A stretch of DNA of 41,811 bases from Pelargonium nanum (Eukaryota > Streptophyta > Magnoliopsida > Geraniales > Geraniaceae), in assembly GCA_036897485.1 (NCBI GenBank), contig JAYMTF010000263.1, positions 1-41,811 of the forward strand, in the 5' to 3' direction. Positions 9,286 to 20,700 of the stretch are shown here, piece by piece. The notes below the pieces were generated by a model. That model did no database searches and was not told where the DNA came from. It was given only the letters and a program-made list of their open reading frames with translations. Within the stretch, counting starts at the first letter, position 1. Each line of letters starts with the position of its first letter. The position numbers and the translations under genes are program-made.

Positions 9286-12200
9286 ATCCAAGGGATGCCC
9301 TTACATTGAATACCTATAAAAAGCAATAGAAAAACCTGGGATATAAATAAAGCTGAGTTCCTATCATGTGAATCGGTTTTGCCAGTTCAATGCGGACCTT
9401 CCAAGCGAATATTCAAAGCAGCGTAGTATATACTTGCATTTCATAAAATAACACTATTACCTATTTTCTTACGAGTTATGCTATAATCCCAGATTCTTCA
9501 TTTTTATGACAGATCTCATCAAACTTGTCGTAAAACCGCTTCGCAGGAATAGGTTTCAGTGCGTGCTTGTTACTTTAATTTTTTATAGTGAAGGAATCAA
9601 CTTTGCCTTTCCCCTATACATCTACGGGCAACAATAGGTATAAGTGTGTATTTGAAGGGGTTTTTAAATCTAATTTTGATATTAGTGTTACATATATATA
9701 ATATACTTCGAAATAAATGAGCTCCCTCTTCATATAGAAAGGCTAGGACAACCATCTGGACAATATGATATATGAGTAAATGATAAATTTTAGTCTTCTT
9801 GTTTTAATTCTTAGTGCTATCTAATAGACTATAGTAGAGTCGCCAAGTAATCTAACGTTCTATATATAGATATCCCCGTATATTACTCGCGTATCTATTA
9901 TCTGGTATCTGGAATGCACCTTAATCTTTGTCCAACCAAACAAAACTTATTGCATTAGAGTCTTTTTATGAAAAGTTTAGTTATACATAATAAAAAAGTA
10001 AGGAGTATACTATAGCAAGAAAAATACCAATCAGTACGTATTTAAGGTATCCTCTAGCGAAAATTTATACCAGCAGCTCTCAATTTCTTAAAACTTCTCA
10101 AACAGAGATGAGCTCATTCAGGACATTTTCTGTGTTCTTATGCTTATAAATCCAGATTATGAGACTTAGATAAGGGGTTTTAGTAGCTCGAACAAAAAAG
10201 AAGTAAGCTAAAGAGGGATCCTTATACTAATCGAACAGGAATATAGGGGTAGAGACAAAGGCTTACAGAGAGAGAGGTTAAGGCCGGGGCTTACTAGGGC
10301 CTGTCTTTTATACGTGGTACCCTTTCAATCTATTAAATAAATGTAGTTTTTGTTCTAAATAGACTGCAAATTGAGTACTTTCAAAAGCTTGATTATCAAT
10401 AGGATAGACCCTAAATTAAGAATCTTTCCTAGCATTTCCTAGTAGAACAACTTAAGAATATTGCTACTTGCGGATACTCAAGTCGAGTTGTGTCCTCGAT
10501 TGATAAGGATAAGTTAGGAATAGGGAATACAAAAAACTAAAGGTTCCCGTAGTAAAAGTACTATAAAAAGGGTAACTGCCTGTCATTAATTCTTTGTAAT
10601 ATTACTAGAAAAAAGAAGGTATTTGCTAAACATTTAGTATTGTAAACTTCATCTAAAATATAGCTTCACTTAATAGGTTTGCTTTAGCTTAAAAAACCTG
10701 CTTATTGAAGTTCTTTTTTGGAATTCAATCATATAAATAGTTATGTACAATATGAAGAGTAATTTACTACAGTTCTTAATTCCTTAAGAGTTCTTGCTTA
10801 GGTTATAGTTAATACTCTCTACTATTATGTCTTTACTCAGGTTTTTTGTCTTAAAATGTACTCATTATCGAGGAATCCAGGAAGCAGTTAGTGATGCCTA
10901 CTAAAACGGAATTAGATATAGGCTGCTTTAGCAGTTTCATATAGAGGAATGGCTTTAATACGTATTTGATAATATAGTATACTTTAACTAGATTTGCTTT
11001 CATAAATAAGGAAAAGAGATCTAATATACCGACCTTTTTTAAAATGGGGCTTAGTCTCTTACTTGTTTTAAGTAGGAAGCTTACTCAATAAAGAGGGTAG
11101 TTAGCTCAAACAAGTTTGTCTTAATAATGAAAGTCTAGCTCCGTAACTTTGTTTTAGAGTCTTAGTTAAGTAAATTAAGGAATATTTTGAGCGGTTTTAG
11201 ACAACTCTTTACAAGTTTATGGGTTAACTAAGCCCTTACATGGTAGGTAATTTAAATACTTGCTTAAAGGGGGGGTTCTCTATTTCAAAAATTTTGACTT
11301 AAAACCCGTGAACTGGTAAGTTTCTTTAGAGTTCGCAGTAGAGCATAATTAAGGAGTATTCCGGAAAATTTATATCAAAAATTGAAAGCGAGTGCTATAA
11401 GTATTAAAAGATATTTGACTGGTATAATCCGTAGTTTAAAAAGGACTTAGGATAGTAAGAATAGGTATACAAACTTCGTTCTATTTTGTTGCTTCGAAAG
11501 AAATGAGTTCGAGCATTACTAGAAAGATTATAAAAGGACTCTATTAAATACAAGTATGTTAAGAAGGAAACTTATAAGTGTAAACCAATTCATTTACACT
11601 TGTTTCATTCGTAAAGTGCAGATTTCTTAAAAGTTAAGGTAGCGAAGTTGTATCTTCCTCGTTTGTTTAAAGTAGTTCTTATTAGATAAGTCGTTAAAGG
11701 AAAGCTCGGCCTTACCTCTTTGTTTCAGCCAGCTATTAAGAAGTTTAGAAATAGTAATTGCTTACTTCATATAAGTTATTCTGAAGTTAGTTAGTTATTT
11801 CATTAGTAAAGTAAAGGAAATGACTACGTCGAGCCTCTATTAAGTAGAGGAAACTTTTGTTATTAGTATAAGGTGTATTGAATATCTGTCTTCTTTAAAC
11901 TTTAAGTGTAACTGCTTTTTTCAATTAGATTTTTTAAGTTACCGGAATTCCTAGAATCTAAATTAGGATAATGCCGGGCATTACCATTTACAAAAAAGGA
12001 AACGTTTTATATAGAGCTTACAAAAGAAACCATAAATCGAATCCTTTTTCATTGCCTTATAAGTTTTTCTTTTTAACATTTTCCTATAAGACCCCTTCAA
12101 TTAGAACTTTTGGGAGAGACGCAGTAGCTAGAGATTGATTATACTAACCAGAACCCGGCCCGCTATATTGCCATATTAAGAAAATCCATCCCAGTTTTTT

Positions 12201-14154
12201 AAAATCCCCTTGGAGTTTACAGAATAAAGCGAGTCTTAAGTAGTGTATGAATCTTAATATTAACTTTAACTAAGTAATCTAGAGACTTATAGACTCCTTG
12301 TGTTACGTTGAAGCTACTCTCGAGTTACTAGTGGGCTAAATGATTTAATAATAAATCGCATACAAATACCTAACCGGAACTTCCTTTACTAAGAAATGTA
12401 TTCGAATAAAGGATAACCTTTTCTTGATGGGATTAGGGTTCAACCCTTTTGTATATGTATAATAGCTTGTTAGATTTAACAAGTAAAAGACCCTTTTTAG
12501 AGTTGGATACTTATTTGTAAACAAGAATCCTATATTTACTACCACTCCCCTTTGCTTATATAGAATAGAACATGCTAAAACCTTAACTCTCAAAACCCGG
12601 CTTTATCCAAAAATAACCTTGACTTAGATTAGAAAATCTATACTATATTCCCAGAATTACGGGGTTCTTTGTGACTAACTCCGAGAAAGTGCCTCACTTA
12701 AACGAATAAAGGGCTTTCCCGATAAGTTGTTAGTTCTTTTTACTAAAGGATTCCTATTTTATTAATGAAATTGTTGAGGTTTTCTGAAGATGTAGACCCT
12801 TTCTTCTACAAACAAAATAAATAAGGGTTTGACCCATCAAGACTAATTCATAATTCTAAGTCCAAGCCAAGATCCTGTGCTAGTTAGATTATCTTTATAG
12901 TCGTACTCTAATTTCAGTTTTATTAAAGGACTCAGTTTAGCAAAAACCTTATTACAAGAATAAATCCTCTATAATTAGTAAAAATAATCAGAATAGTAAT
13001 TAATAGAGAGTCCTAAATAAATTTACCTGAATCAAGTCCTAGCTTGAAAATGAAAATGGGAGCTCCCCTATAGTTAAGCCTAATTAATACTTATCCTATA
13101 TATTATGTACCAGGGTTCCTTGTTTAAGAGATTTTGTGTTACTTATAAGTCAGGAAAGCTGTTATTTTGTAACAAGTTAGGGAATCCAGGGTTTGTAAGT
13201 TATAGGATTAGAGTATATTTGTTATACTTTACTTTTACTTTACTAAAGAGTCTCAAAAGCTACTTGGACAAAAAATTCTTTTAAAAGCCAAATTATAAAT
13301 TCCCTAGGTTAGGTATTTCTTTTAGGAATTCAGGAAAGACTTATTAGAGGTATTTTAAAGATTATAGTTACTTAAATAGGGTTGAGATGAGAGAAACCCG
13401 CTTTCTAGTATAAGGAGTCGTTTCTACCAAGATACGTTGGAAATTTAGAATGTTAGACAAAGTTCATATTATTCAAGTCCCCTTTATTCTAATGCCTGCT
13501 ACTTTTTAGTTTTATACTCACCTTATTCCAAGTTCTCCTATTTAAATGGAAACAAGTTGAAGCTATATATTAGAGTAAAAAGACATATCCTGCATTAGGG
13601 GCTCTTCCTTTTCTTCTGCCGGGTTTGCCATGAAAATAGGGACTTTAAGAGATAAATCTTACTTGATATCCTCGTTTTCTTACTTTCCTACGGGATTTCA
13701 TGCCTTAAATGTATAAAGAAATATACAAAATTCCTTTTATAAAAGAAACCCAAGGAAATTGCCTATACTTTTTAGACAATGCACCCACTCTTTACGAATT
13801 AAGAAGCCGGAATTTATAGTTTTTATGTTCTCTTATTAAACATATGATCCCGAAAAACCTTATGTATATATAGCTTTTATGAGGGCCTTTTCCTAATCGT
13901 TTCGGGAATCTCGAATAAGCATTACTTTTAGGTTTATTTGTAATATGTAATTAGGAAATTGCTTCTAAAAGGGACCTTACCGACAATGAAATTTCTAAAA
14001 TAAATAAGACAAAGAATACAAAAATAAGGTTCCAAATCACGTATATAGAATAAAGACTTTTTAGTGTAATCTAAGTAATTGAGCTCTCTTCTAAAAGGTA
14101 CAAACCTTACTTTAACGGTTTATCTTAGTAAATCAAGACGTAACATAATCAGAA

Positions 14155-14167
14155 TTCAAGGGTTCGA
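14155..14167 (+). other. T-loop/B-box-like motif
   Basis: ATTCAAGGGTTCGACTG starts at about 14154 and shares CAAGGGTTCGA with the tRNA-Gln-like relic at 6068-6078. It lies about 80 bases before copy 2 of the small repeat whose first copy holds a tRNA-like relic. No other tRNA arms are visible. Confidence 0.25.
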
Positions 14168-14192
14168 CTGACACCAATTATAGACAAGTCAA

Positions 14193-14405
14193 TTGAGCAA
14201 CTACTCAAGTCTTTGCCTTATTGAGACACTCTCATTTCTGTTATGCCGTGGAATGCATCTATCTCAAGTGATGGATTTGTATTTAGTCTTTGCTGTGAAT
14301 CTGGTTCAAAGAGAAAGCCCTCCTCCTCACTTTGTTCAGAGCCAATCTAAAGCTTACTTTAAACAAGTAACAAGACTAACTAGTCAATCCCAAAGAAGCT
14401 TATAG
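14193..14405 (+). pseudogene. Unrecognised 70-codon open frame in a G+C-richer island
   Basis: The frame starts at a TTG and ends at TAG (14403-14405). Its translation includes CLIETLSFLLCRGMHL and RESPPPHFVQSQSKAYF. Local composition is G+C-richer and lacks the CpA/TpG loss of the background (line 14281: CpA+TpG 8, ApC+GpT 5). The 22-bp identical repeat (14321-14342) is read in this frame, but the copy at 5951 lies in a different context. That argues against conserved coding. I do not recognise a family. Confidence 0.2.
14238..14342 (+). repeat. Small dispersed repeat, copy 2 (22-bp identical core)
   Basis: Second copy of the element at 5849-5972. The core at 14321-14342 is identical. Upstream, the order GTTATG, CAAGTG, TTTGTA, GTGA, GGTTC is kept with about 20 bases fewer overall. 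The tRNA T-arm of copy 1 is degraded here to GGTTCAAAG. Confidence 0.6.
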
Positions 14406-14433
14406 GCAAGCGTTAGCTTGGTCAGTGAATTAA

Positions 14434-14634
14434 AGCATACCCTTAAAGAAAGGTAAAGCTCTGAAGAAAGCGGATATAGTATGGGGTAAGAAAGTTAAGA
14501 AGTAGGTTAAGTTCTATACTTTTGTTTATGGGTATCCCAGGCAAAATAGGTTTATATCATATAGTCCTTGGCTTTTACAGGGATTTACAGGAATCGCTTC
14601 TTCTGGTATTTTCCTCAGAGAGGTTACTGCTTAA
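14434..14634 (+). pseudogene. Lys-rich then hydrophobic frame broken by one TAG
   Basis: The frame is open from 14434 to the TAA at 14632 except for one TAG at 14503-14505. Before the TAG it reads KKGKALKKADIVWGKKVKK. After it come 42 codons including KFYTFVYGYPRQNRF and LQGFTGIASSGIFL. It has no good start. GGTAAAGCTCTGAAGAA resembles the Lys-rich end at 3.34 kb on the opposite strand. If TAG was CAG, this could be one decayed coding segment. I do not recognise it. Confidence 0.25.
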
Positions 14635-14732
14635 TTAGCAAGGAATTTTACAAGTTAAGTAAGTCTAGTAAAACTGCTCGAGAATTCTATTAAGGGAAAG
14701 TGTTTCCAATAGGAACTGAGTGTAGGTTATAA

Positions 14733-14867
14733 GAAACGGGAGCCCATAAGAAAGGTATTATAATAGCAGCTATCATCAAGAGGCGGAGTCTAGCTAGAGG
14801 TATCATGAAGAGTAAAGGGATATGTTCTAAGAAAGCCGTTATAGGTAGAAAAAGAAGGTATGAGTAA
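14733..14867 (+). pseudogene. Very basic open frame
   Basis: The frame spans 44 codons between TAA stops at 14730 and 14865. It is rich in Lys, Arg, Ile and Ala: GAHKKGIIIAAIIKRR early, SKKAVIGRKRRYE at the end. The TATAATAGCAGCTATC stretch resembles the reverse strand at 39395-39410, read in a similar frame there (TAIIVAI). It may be an inverted relative of the Lys-rich segments in repeat copies A and C. No start codon lies before codon 25. Confidence 0.28.
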
Positions 14868-14919
14868 GAAACAGGTTTTAGAGTACTGAAGAAAGGCGGG
14901 CCTCTAGGTTCCTTTGAGG

Positions 14920-15179
14920 TTTGCTGTTTCTAGGTTGCCAATTTTGGATAATAATGATAAGGATGTTAGGGAAAACAGGCTTCAATAAGGCTGGTGAGAA
15001 AGGTATACAGAGGAAGTACAGGTACAGCTAAGAAGGTAGGTATAGATTGTAAGAATTTTATTAGAGTCCAAGAACCCGGCGAGTACAATTATAAATACAC
15101 CTGTTACCGCTTTTTATGGGCTCCTTTTGTGCTAACGAATTACATGAATGTATATTCTCCTCAAGATATTAAAATCTAA
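14920..15179 (+). pseudogene. Two overlapping basic frames, decayed
   Basis: One frame runs from after a TGA near 14919 to TAA at 15029 and includes MLGKTGFNKAGEKGIQRK. A second, from a GTG at 14994 to TAA at 15177, reads RKVYRGSTGTAKKVGIDCKN early. Two open frames over one stretch mainly reflect the purine-rich + strand. AGTACAGGTACAGCTAAGAAG (15015-15034 region) resembles the reverse complement of 4800-4821. Neither frame is convincing as a working gene. Confidence 0.2.
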
Positions 15180-16232
15180 ATTTTATTTTGCACTAGTATT
15201 TACGAATCTGGGGATTCCTTAGATCTTTATAAACCTAAAAAAGGTACCTCCCCCTAAGGGAAGGCCCAGCTGCTATAACTCCCTTAGTTGTATCTTTATA
15301 TAATAGAGTTTACCCGTTTTACTTTATTCAAGACACTCATGCAAGACACTGATGAGAGGCTCAGTATAAACTAGGAAGCTAAAACCTTAAAAAACGCAAT
15401 AATACTTTTGCTTCTTGTGTGCCTAGAGATTACTACTAATAGATGCATATAACTTAACACTTAAGGTCTTATTTACTTTAAAACCTGAAATACCCAAAGA
15501 CTAGAACCTAAAAAACAAAGGTACACAAAAAGCCATCTACTGTTTAAGATTTATTTCTTCAGGACTTGTTTATGAGTCTTTGCTGCTAGACGTCTCTTTT
15601 ATGGGCTAGTATTTGTTGTATTTGTAGTAGGAGTTAGAGGAGAAGAGATAGAGATACTTACCTAACGGGCTTCTTGTTAGGGTTGTTCCCTGTCTTAAGA
15701 GGAGTCTAGGAGAATATAGTTTATTTATAGGGTCTAAATTCCTCTCTAGTTATTAAATTATTAATTTCTTAAAACTGAATGAAAAATACCCAGTAGCTTC
15801 AAAAAAGAAAAGACTTTACCTTAATTCTACTTTCATTGTTTTACAGATTCATTAGGATTACACTGGAAATTAAGTAGGCAATACAGACTAAAGCAAACAG
15901 TGCCTAAATTACTATCTAGAATATCCTTTATCAAAAGTTTATTAGTGTTGGGTTACATTTGAATTTAATACGTTCGATTTCCTTTATTTAAAATTTTATT
16001 TGCCTTGTTCAGGAAATTCCTCCTAATATCTAGGGAATGGGGAGTCTAATGGCTACCTTACAGGCTAGAAAAAACTACCGATTTCTTAAGAGTTTTACTT
16101 TCCTTGGTACAGATGTAAAGGACAGGAAAGCATTAACAAAATAAGAACTAACTTTAAGTGCATTCCTCTTCTTCCCCGCAGCTTATCGTTAAAGAGCGTA
16201 GAAACTTAATAGTGCATACATAAATCCTTATA
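15180..16232. other. Gene-free, C-rich stretch
   Basis: No gene is visible. An imperfect GC hairpin lies at 15247-15264 (six of seven pairs). The + strand turns C-rich over G toward 16 kb. Confidence 0.45.
16096..16147 (+). repeat. Distant relative of the 17.4-kb duplication
   Basis: GACAGGAAAGCATTAACAAA (16121-16140) matches 17473-17492 (GACAGGAAAGCACTAACCAA) with two differences. A similar TTACTTTCCT lead-in precedes both. It is probably a third, older copy of part of the local duplication. Confidence 0.45.
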
Positions 16233-16306
16233 CCTGACTGTAGCGAAGGGAGGGAAATGTTAGGAGTATATTTAGTATATACCATCTTACACTATAGGAC
16301 ACCAAC
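16233..16306 (+). repeat. Dispersed repeat, copy B, first conserved segment
   Basis: Partner of 3251-3321, in the same orientation and about 13 kb away. The last 21 bases (16286-16306) differ from copy A at a single A/G transition. Confidence 0.65.
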
Positions 16307-16530
16307 AAAAAAAGACTTTCAAATTGACTTCTTTACTGGAAAATTCATTAGCTTTAGCCCTACTTTCTTTAATTCCTAAAACTTTCTTAAGTTATTTAAA
16401 TAAAAAACTAACTAAATAGTAAAAATTCCCAGCCTAGCCTTTGAGAATCTCCCCAGGAACAAGGAAAGATTTCCCTACCAAATTCCTAAGATTTCTTTTC
16501 CAGAGTTAACTATCTATTAAAAAACAAAAC

Positions 16531-16571
16531 CTGTTCTATGAACATTTCCGTGGGTTAAATCCTGTACGGTA
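16531..16571 (+). repeat. Internal duplication in copy B, unit 1
   Basis: Shares CTGT, CATTTCC, TG, G, TAAA, C, TG and AC at nearly constant spacing with 16998-17039. ACATTTCCGTGGGTTAAAT here corresponds to CCATTTCCATGTGCTAAAA there. Confidence 0.4.
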
Positions 16572-16765
16572 CACCCACTCTTTACTAAAACCCTATCTCC
16601 GAAACCGGTATCCTTTCAATTCATAAAGCCCTGGAACACAAAAGCAAATAGGGTAACCTCCTTGTAAACAGACCTACTTAATAATAAATTCCAGGATAAA
16701 AAGTACCATTAAAAAACCCTTTCAGTAAAATACTTTCCATAAAGCCTATAGATTATGAATACAAA

Positions 16766-16916
16766 CTAAACCAAACAACCCCAAAGTGTATATAAATTAT
16801 TCCTTTTAGTACCTGTTAGGATAACCTTTAAGGTGTTTGGTACATTTTAAGCTTTTGGAGCCCATTTTCCAGATGTTTAGAATCCCTGTTTTATTAAACT
16901 TAAGATACAGAATAGA
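16766..16916 (+). repeat. Dispersed repeat, copy B, second conserved segment
   Basis: Aligns with 4351-4488. The best conserved part is 16874-16913: TTTAGAAT, CCC, TTTAT, AAACTTAAGAT, CAGAA. It keeps order and orientation with the first segment, which supports one long diverged direct repeat. Confidence 0.65.
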
Positions 16917-16997
16917 ATTAATATAGGGGTTTAAGCGTCTCTCTTTTCCGAGTAAAAATATCCAATATCACATGAGTAGGTATAATTAGAAAATCCT

Positions 16998-17039
16998 CTG
17001 TACGACCATTTCCATGTGCTAAAACATGAACTACTGTAC
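16998..17039 (+). repeat. Internal duplication in copy B, unit 2
   Basis: Partner of 16531-16571, about 470 bases downstream. The two units may be decayed internal repeats of an element. Confidence 0.4.
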
Positions 17040-17399
17040 CTTGTAAGTAAGGTTTTTTTGTTGGTACCTAATGAGGCCTTTATCGTTTGATTTCCTAAAT
17101 TACTGACAATGACTAATGACCTTGGACTTCACCTTTAACCATCATAGTTTTTAATTCCAAAAAATATTCTATTTACACTTCTCTAGTCACAGTTCCAAAT
17201 TGGCTAATAAAACCTTTGCCTGGTTGAGAAATTCTTAATCTAACAACCCTTTAAAACTTGAAACACACTGGAGGAGATACCTAATTACATACAAAATTAT
17301 AAGGAATACTGGGATCTATATTCATTATTCATTCCTTAAAGCTACTAGAAGAACTGTCCATCTAGGGATTTCTTTATCTCCTGAAAAGCCTTTAACACA

Positions 17400-17472
17400 G
17401 ACTAGAAAATAGAGAGCAGCTTACCTGTCAATGAACTTACTTCCAGTTTATAGATTACTTACTTTCCTAGAG
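17400..17472 (+). repeat. Local direct repeat, unit 1
   Basis: Pairs with 17654-17728. Over the first 50 bases there is one single-base indel and three or four substitutions. It begins GACTAGAAAA, then AGAGAGCAGCTTACCTGTCA. Similarity continues more weakly through ATTACTTA and TTTCCTA. The 60-codon frame at 17431-17613 starts inside this unit and is not credible as a gene. Confidence 0.85.
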
Positions 17473-17653
17473 AGACAGGAAAGCACTAACCAAATAAAAG
17501 AGAGGGCACCTTTGAGACTTGAACTCTGTTTAGAATTACTTATCTTTGTACTTTGTCCTAAAAGCGGAACAGGACATGAAAGTCTACTCTCTTTTTGTAA
17601 GCCTTCGCCTTGACTTAATCTCTAAAGGAATACTATAATCCCAATTCCCTACG

Positions 17654-17728
17654 GACTAGAAAAATAGAGAGCAGCTTACCTGTCAACGAACTTACTTGCA
17701 GTTTTCCATATTACTTACCTTTCCTACA
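17654..17728 (+). repeat. Local direct repeat, unit 2
   Basis: Second unit, 254 bases after the first in the same orientation. It is the least diverged repeat pair of its length in the window, so the duplication is younger than the A/B/C dispersed copies. Confidence 0.85.
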
Positions 17729-17750
17729 GATATTGTAAGCAAAAAAGGCA

Positions 17751-20700
17751 CACAAACTCATAAGATTTACTAACAAAGACTTTACACTTGAGCTTTATCC
17801 TTCATTCCTAAGCCCTGGAAAAAGCATTTGATTTAAGGTCCCTTTTAATAAGTAAATAAAATGAAGTGTGTCTTATTAGAGTAAAGTCAAGTAAATTCCT
17901 ACACATATATATATGATTAAAACGGAAATCTTTATATATTCGATAAGTTAAATTCCTTATTTCAAAAAAAAAATATTAAACTTAACCTGTAAATCCAAAG
18001 GCTAGGTTTATTTAACTTGGTGAAAGGTTCGGGAAGGTCTTGATCAAAATAAGCTGTAAAAAGGTATTTCAGAATAAGGTGAATAAGAGAGAAAACTAAA
18101 AAGCATAAACCGAGCGATTTCCAATTTCAGGTTTTGTAGCTATGAATTCTCGGATTGTTACTAATATTTGTTTAACAGAAGAGTAGAATAGAGTAATCTA
18201 TTATAAGGAAGGACTGGCGAAAATAGAATCTTGCAAAATCTATAAAGTAAATGAAAAAGATATAGAGTCTTATTCCAGTGTTCGAGAGGGTCTAAGCTAA
18301 ATCAGAATATCCGAATTAACTAAGGGGATATCCTGTTCTGTGTATTTAGGAGTCCTCCAAAAATAGTTATTAAGTCTATACTTTGAAGTGTCTTAACTTG
18401 GAAAAAAGAACCGGAATATCCTTAAAAAGGCGTATCACTTAAGATTTTTAACATTTTTCGTAGTTGAAACATTAAACATAGACTTAACTAAAAGCTTACT
18501 TATTATTCCATCTCATAAGGGGGCTTCGTGCAGTTCGTAAGAGGATATATAGGGTATCTCACTTTAGTGTAATGAGTACAGAGAGAGTCTTGTCTTTGTT
18601 GCATACCAGATATGTTTTCTTAATGAAGTGAGTTTTTTATTTGGCTTTTTGAAGCTGGACCTGGTTTTAGCAAGTTATACAGTCAAGATGTCTAGCTGTG
18701 TTAAATTACATTTATAATTATTATGATCCTCGCTCGGCAAACCTTGTACGTTTTTTGTAAACATTTAGGCGCTTAGCTTGAAAGATTTCCCGGTAAGAAA
18801 TAAGGATCTTGGTATAAAGAGCGATCTCTTTGTTCTATTGTCCACATGAAAATCTATCAAAGTAACTGAAGTAGAGGCGGAGTTTGATCTTATTAGGTAT
18901 AACCTCATTTACCAGTATAGGAGCCCCTTTTTGAAAACTAACAAATTATTAAAGTATTGGGTTCCTTAGAATAGAAGATTGAAAGTTTTATTTTTTATTA
19001 GAGTAACAATAAACCTTTATTTAAAGTGCTTTAGCAAAAAGAGCAAAAAGTTAGACACTGAAGTACATAGAGTATAGGTTGGTAGGGAAATAAAGGTTTA
19101 TAGGTATTGTGGTGTAAACGATTCAGCTTACTTATATAGGAATACTTATGTATATCAAAAACAAGAGTGAACTTTCTCTTTAAGGCTAATAGTTCAACTA
19201 GGTCTAATGTAAATAAAATGAGTCTTAAGATTTACCCTTCGCTTCTATTTAGCTATGATGTTCAAAGTGGAGTTTCCAGTAAAGTATATTTTTTTGAAAT
19301 ATATCTTGCATTCTCTAGCATCAAAAATGCGAAAAATTCAAGATAACTGTAATCTTACTGAAGACTCGCATGCAAAGGAAACCCTTGTAATTGCCGTAGT
19401 AGAGTCTTGTTATATAGTCTCCAGGCAGGGACTGAGCTTAAAACTAGGATCTGAGTAGTTTTTAAGCTATTCCTCTAAAGTTTAGTATATAATACAGAAT
19501 AAACTTATATAGAATATAGGAGTAAGTATTTGCTTAGTGCCAGAATAGTACTACTTACTTGTTAGTTGGATAGTATTAATAAACCGAAAGAGTAAAAGAA
19601 GTGCTAACCCTTATCACAAATTCAATTACCTGAATCTTAAATCTCAAGACTAAGTTATAAACTCATTAAAAATTTATTTGGAAAAGGGTTGTCTACTTTT
19701 TTTGTTGAAAGAAGAGGGTGCCCGTTGGATAAAGAATAAAGACTCATATCATATTAAGAAAACCCTCATAATTAGGTAATAAGAAAGGGTGAAATAAAGT
19801 TTTACCAAGTTACATGGGGGCTTACTTAGAATATCAGGAACTAAAACTAGACTTTTTTTTATTTTTCTAATTCTAGTTGATAAGTGATTAAAAAAGAGGG
19901 GTATCTTTAAATGGAGTTCCTCTAAGAGAAGCCTTCCTTATAAAGACAAAGTTACAACAAATAACAAAATAGGTCAGGACTGATGAGATTACACTTTATA
20001 AAGCTCAACCTCAACGATATAAAAAAGACCTTATTCTCGTTGTACTGCGTTTCTACTTTACTTACATAAAAATTGAAAGTCTTATGACAAGAGCTAAACT
20101 ACAGACTCCTTAATTGCACGGAATTTGTAAAACAGAGATCTTTCCTATAGCTCGAAAATAACAAGGCAGGCTTGAAGAATTAGAGTAACATCGCTTAAAA
20201 AGAAACTTAATTGCTCAAGGTATTATTAGGGTATACCCAAGTACTGAATCTTGTTAAACTTAGTAAGTATTTTAAAAGCATAGTATAATAAGGTATAAAA
20301 ATACAGTATGTGAACCCTTGAAAACTTCTAATATCACGAAATTTAAACCCAAGAAAATCCAGTTCTTAGTAGTAAACTACTATAAACTTAAGTTTGCTTA
20401 GATTAGAAGAAATCTCTTTATTTTATAAATGTTCAAGAGATTCTAAACCAACCCCAATAAGTTTAGTTCATTATTACCTAAGGATACTGGGGTAACTCGG
20501 AGAGCACCCCTTTGCTTTTACAAAAATAAGCGAGTAAAACGTTCTCTATAACTAAAGAATTTATTTATACGCATTTTCATTAAGAAATTTAATAATTTTA
20601 GGGGCCCGGTCACATTCTCTAATTCAGATAAGTTCCTAATATAAATACAATTGCATAGCAGGAAAAAGATATCCTTACTTTGTTTTGCTAGTAGGCTTAC

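Larger units (their letters stand above)
6819..14192. other. 7.4-kb gene-free AT-rich region
   Basis: I found no gene, RNA or convincing repeat across this region. Frames at 6736-6963 (-), 9093-9326 (-) and 12345-12593 (-) are within chance length and match nothing I know. From about 10.2 to 11.9 kb the + strand is G-rich over C. A run of seven G lies at 11269-11275. Confidence 0.5.

Noticed and set aside
9093-9326. 77-codon minus-strand frame
   Set aside because: Chance length; translation shows no domain and spans a T-arm-like motif.
12345-12593. 82-codon minus-strand frame rich in Tyr, Leu and Phe
   Set aside because: Typical of AT-rich chance frames; no recognisable motif.
17431-17613. 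60-codon + frame, and GAGACTTGAACTC-like tRNA motif near 17.52 kb
   Set aside because: The frame begins inside a duplicated repeat unit; the motif forms only a 3-bp stem.
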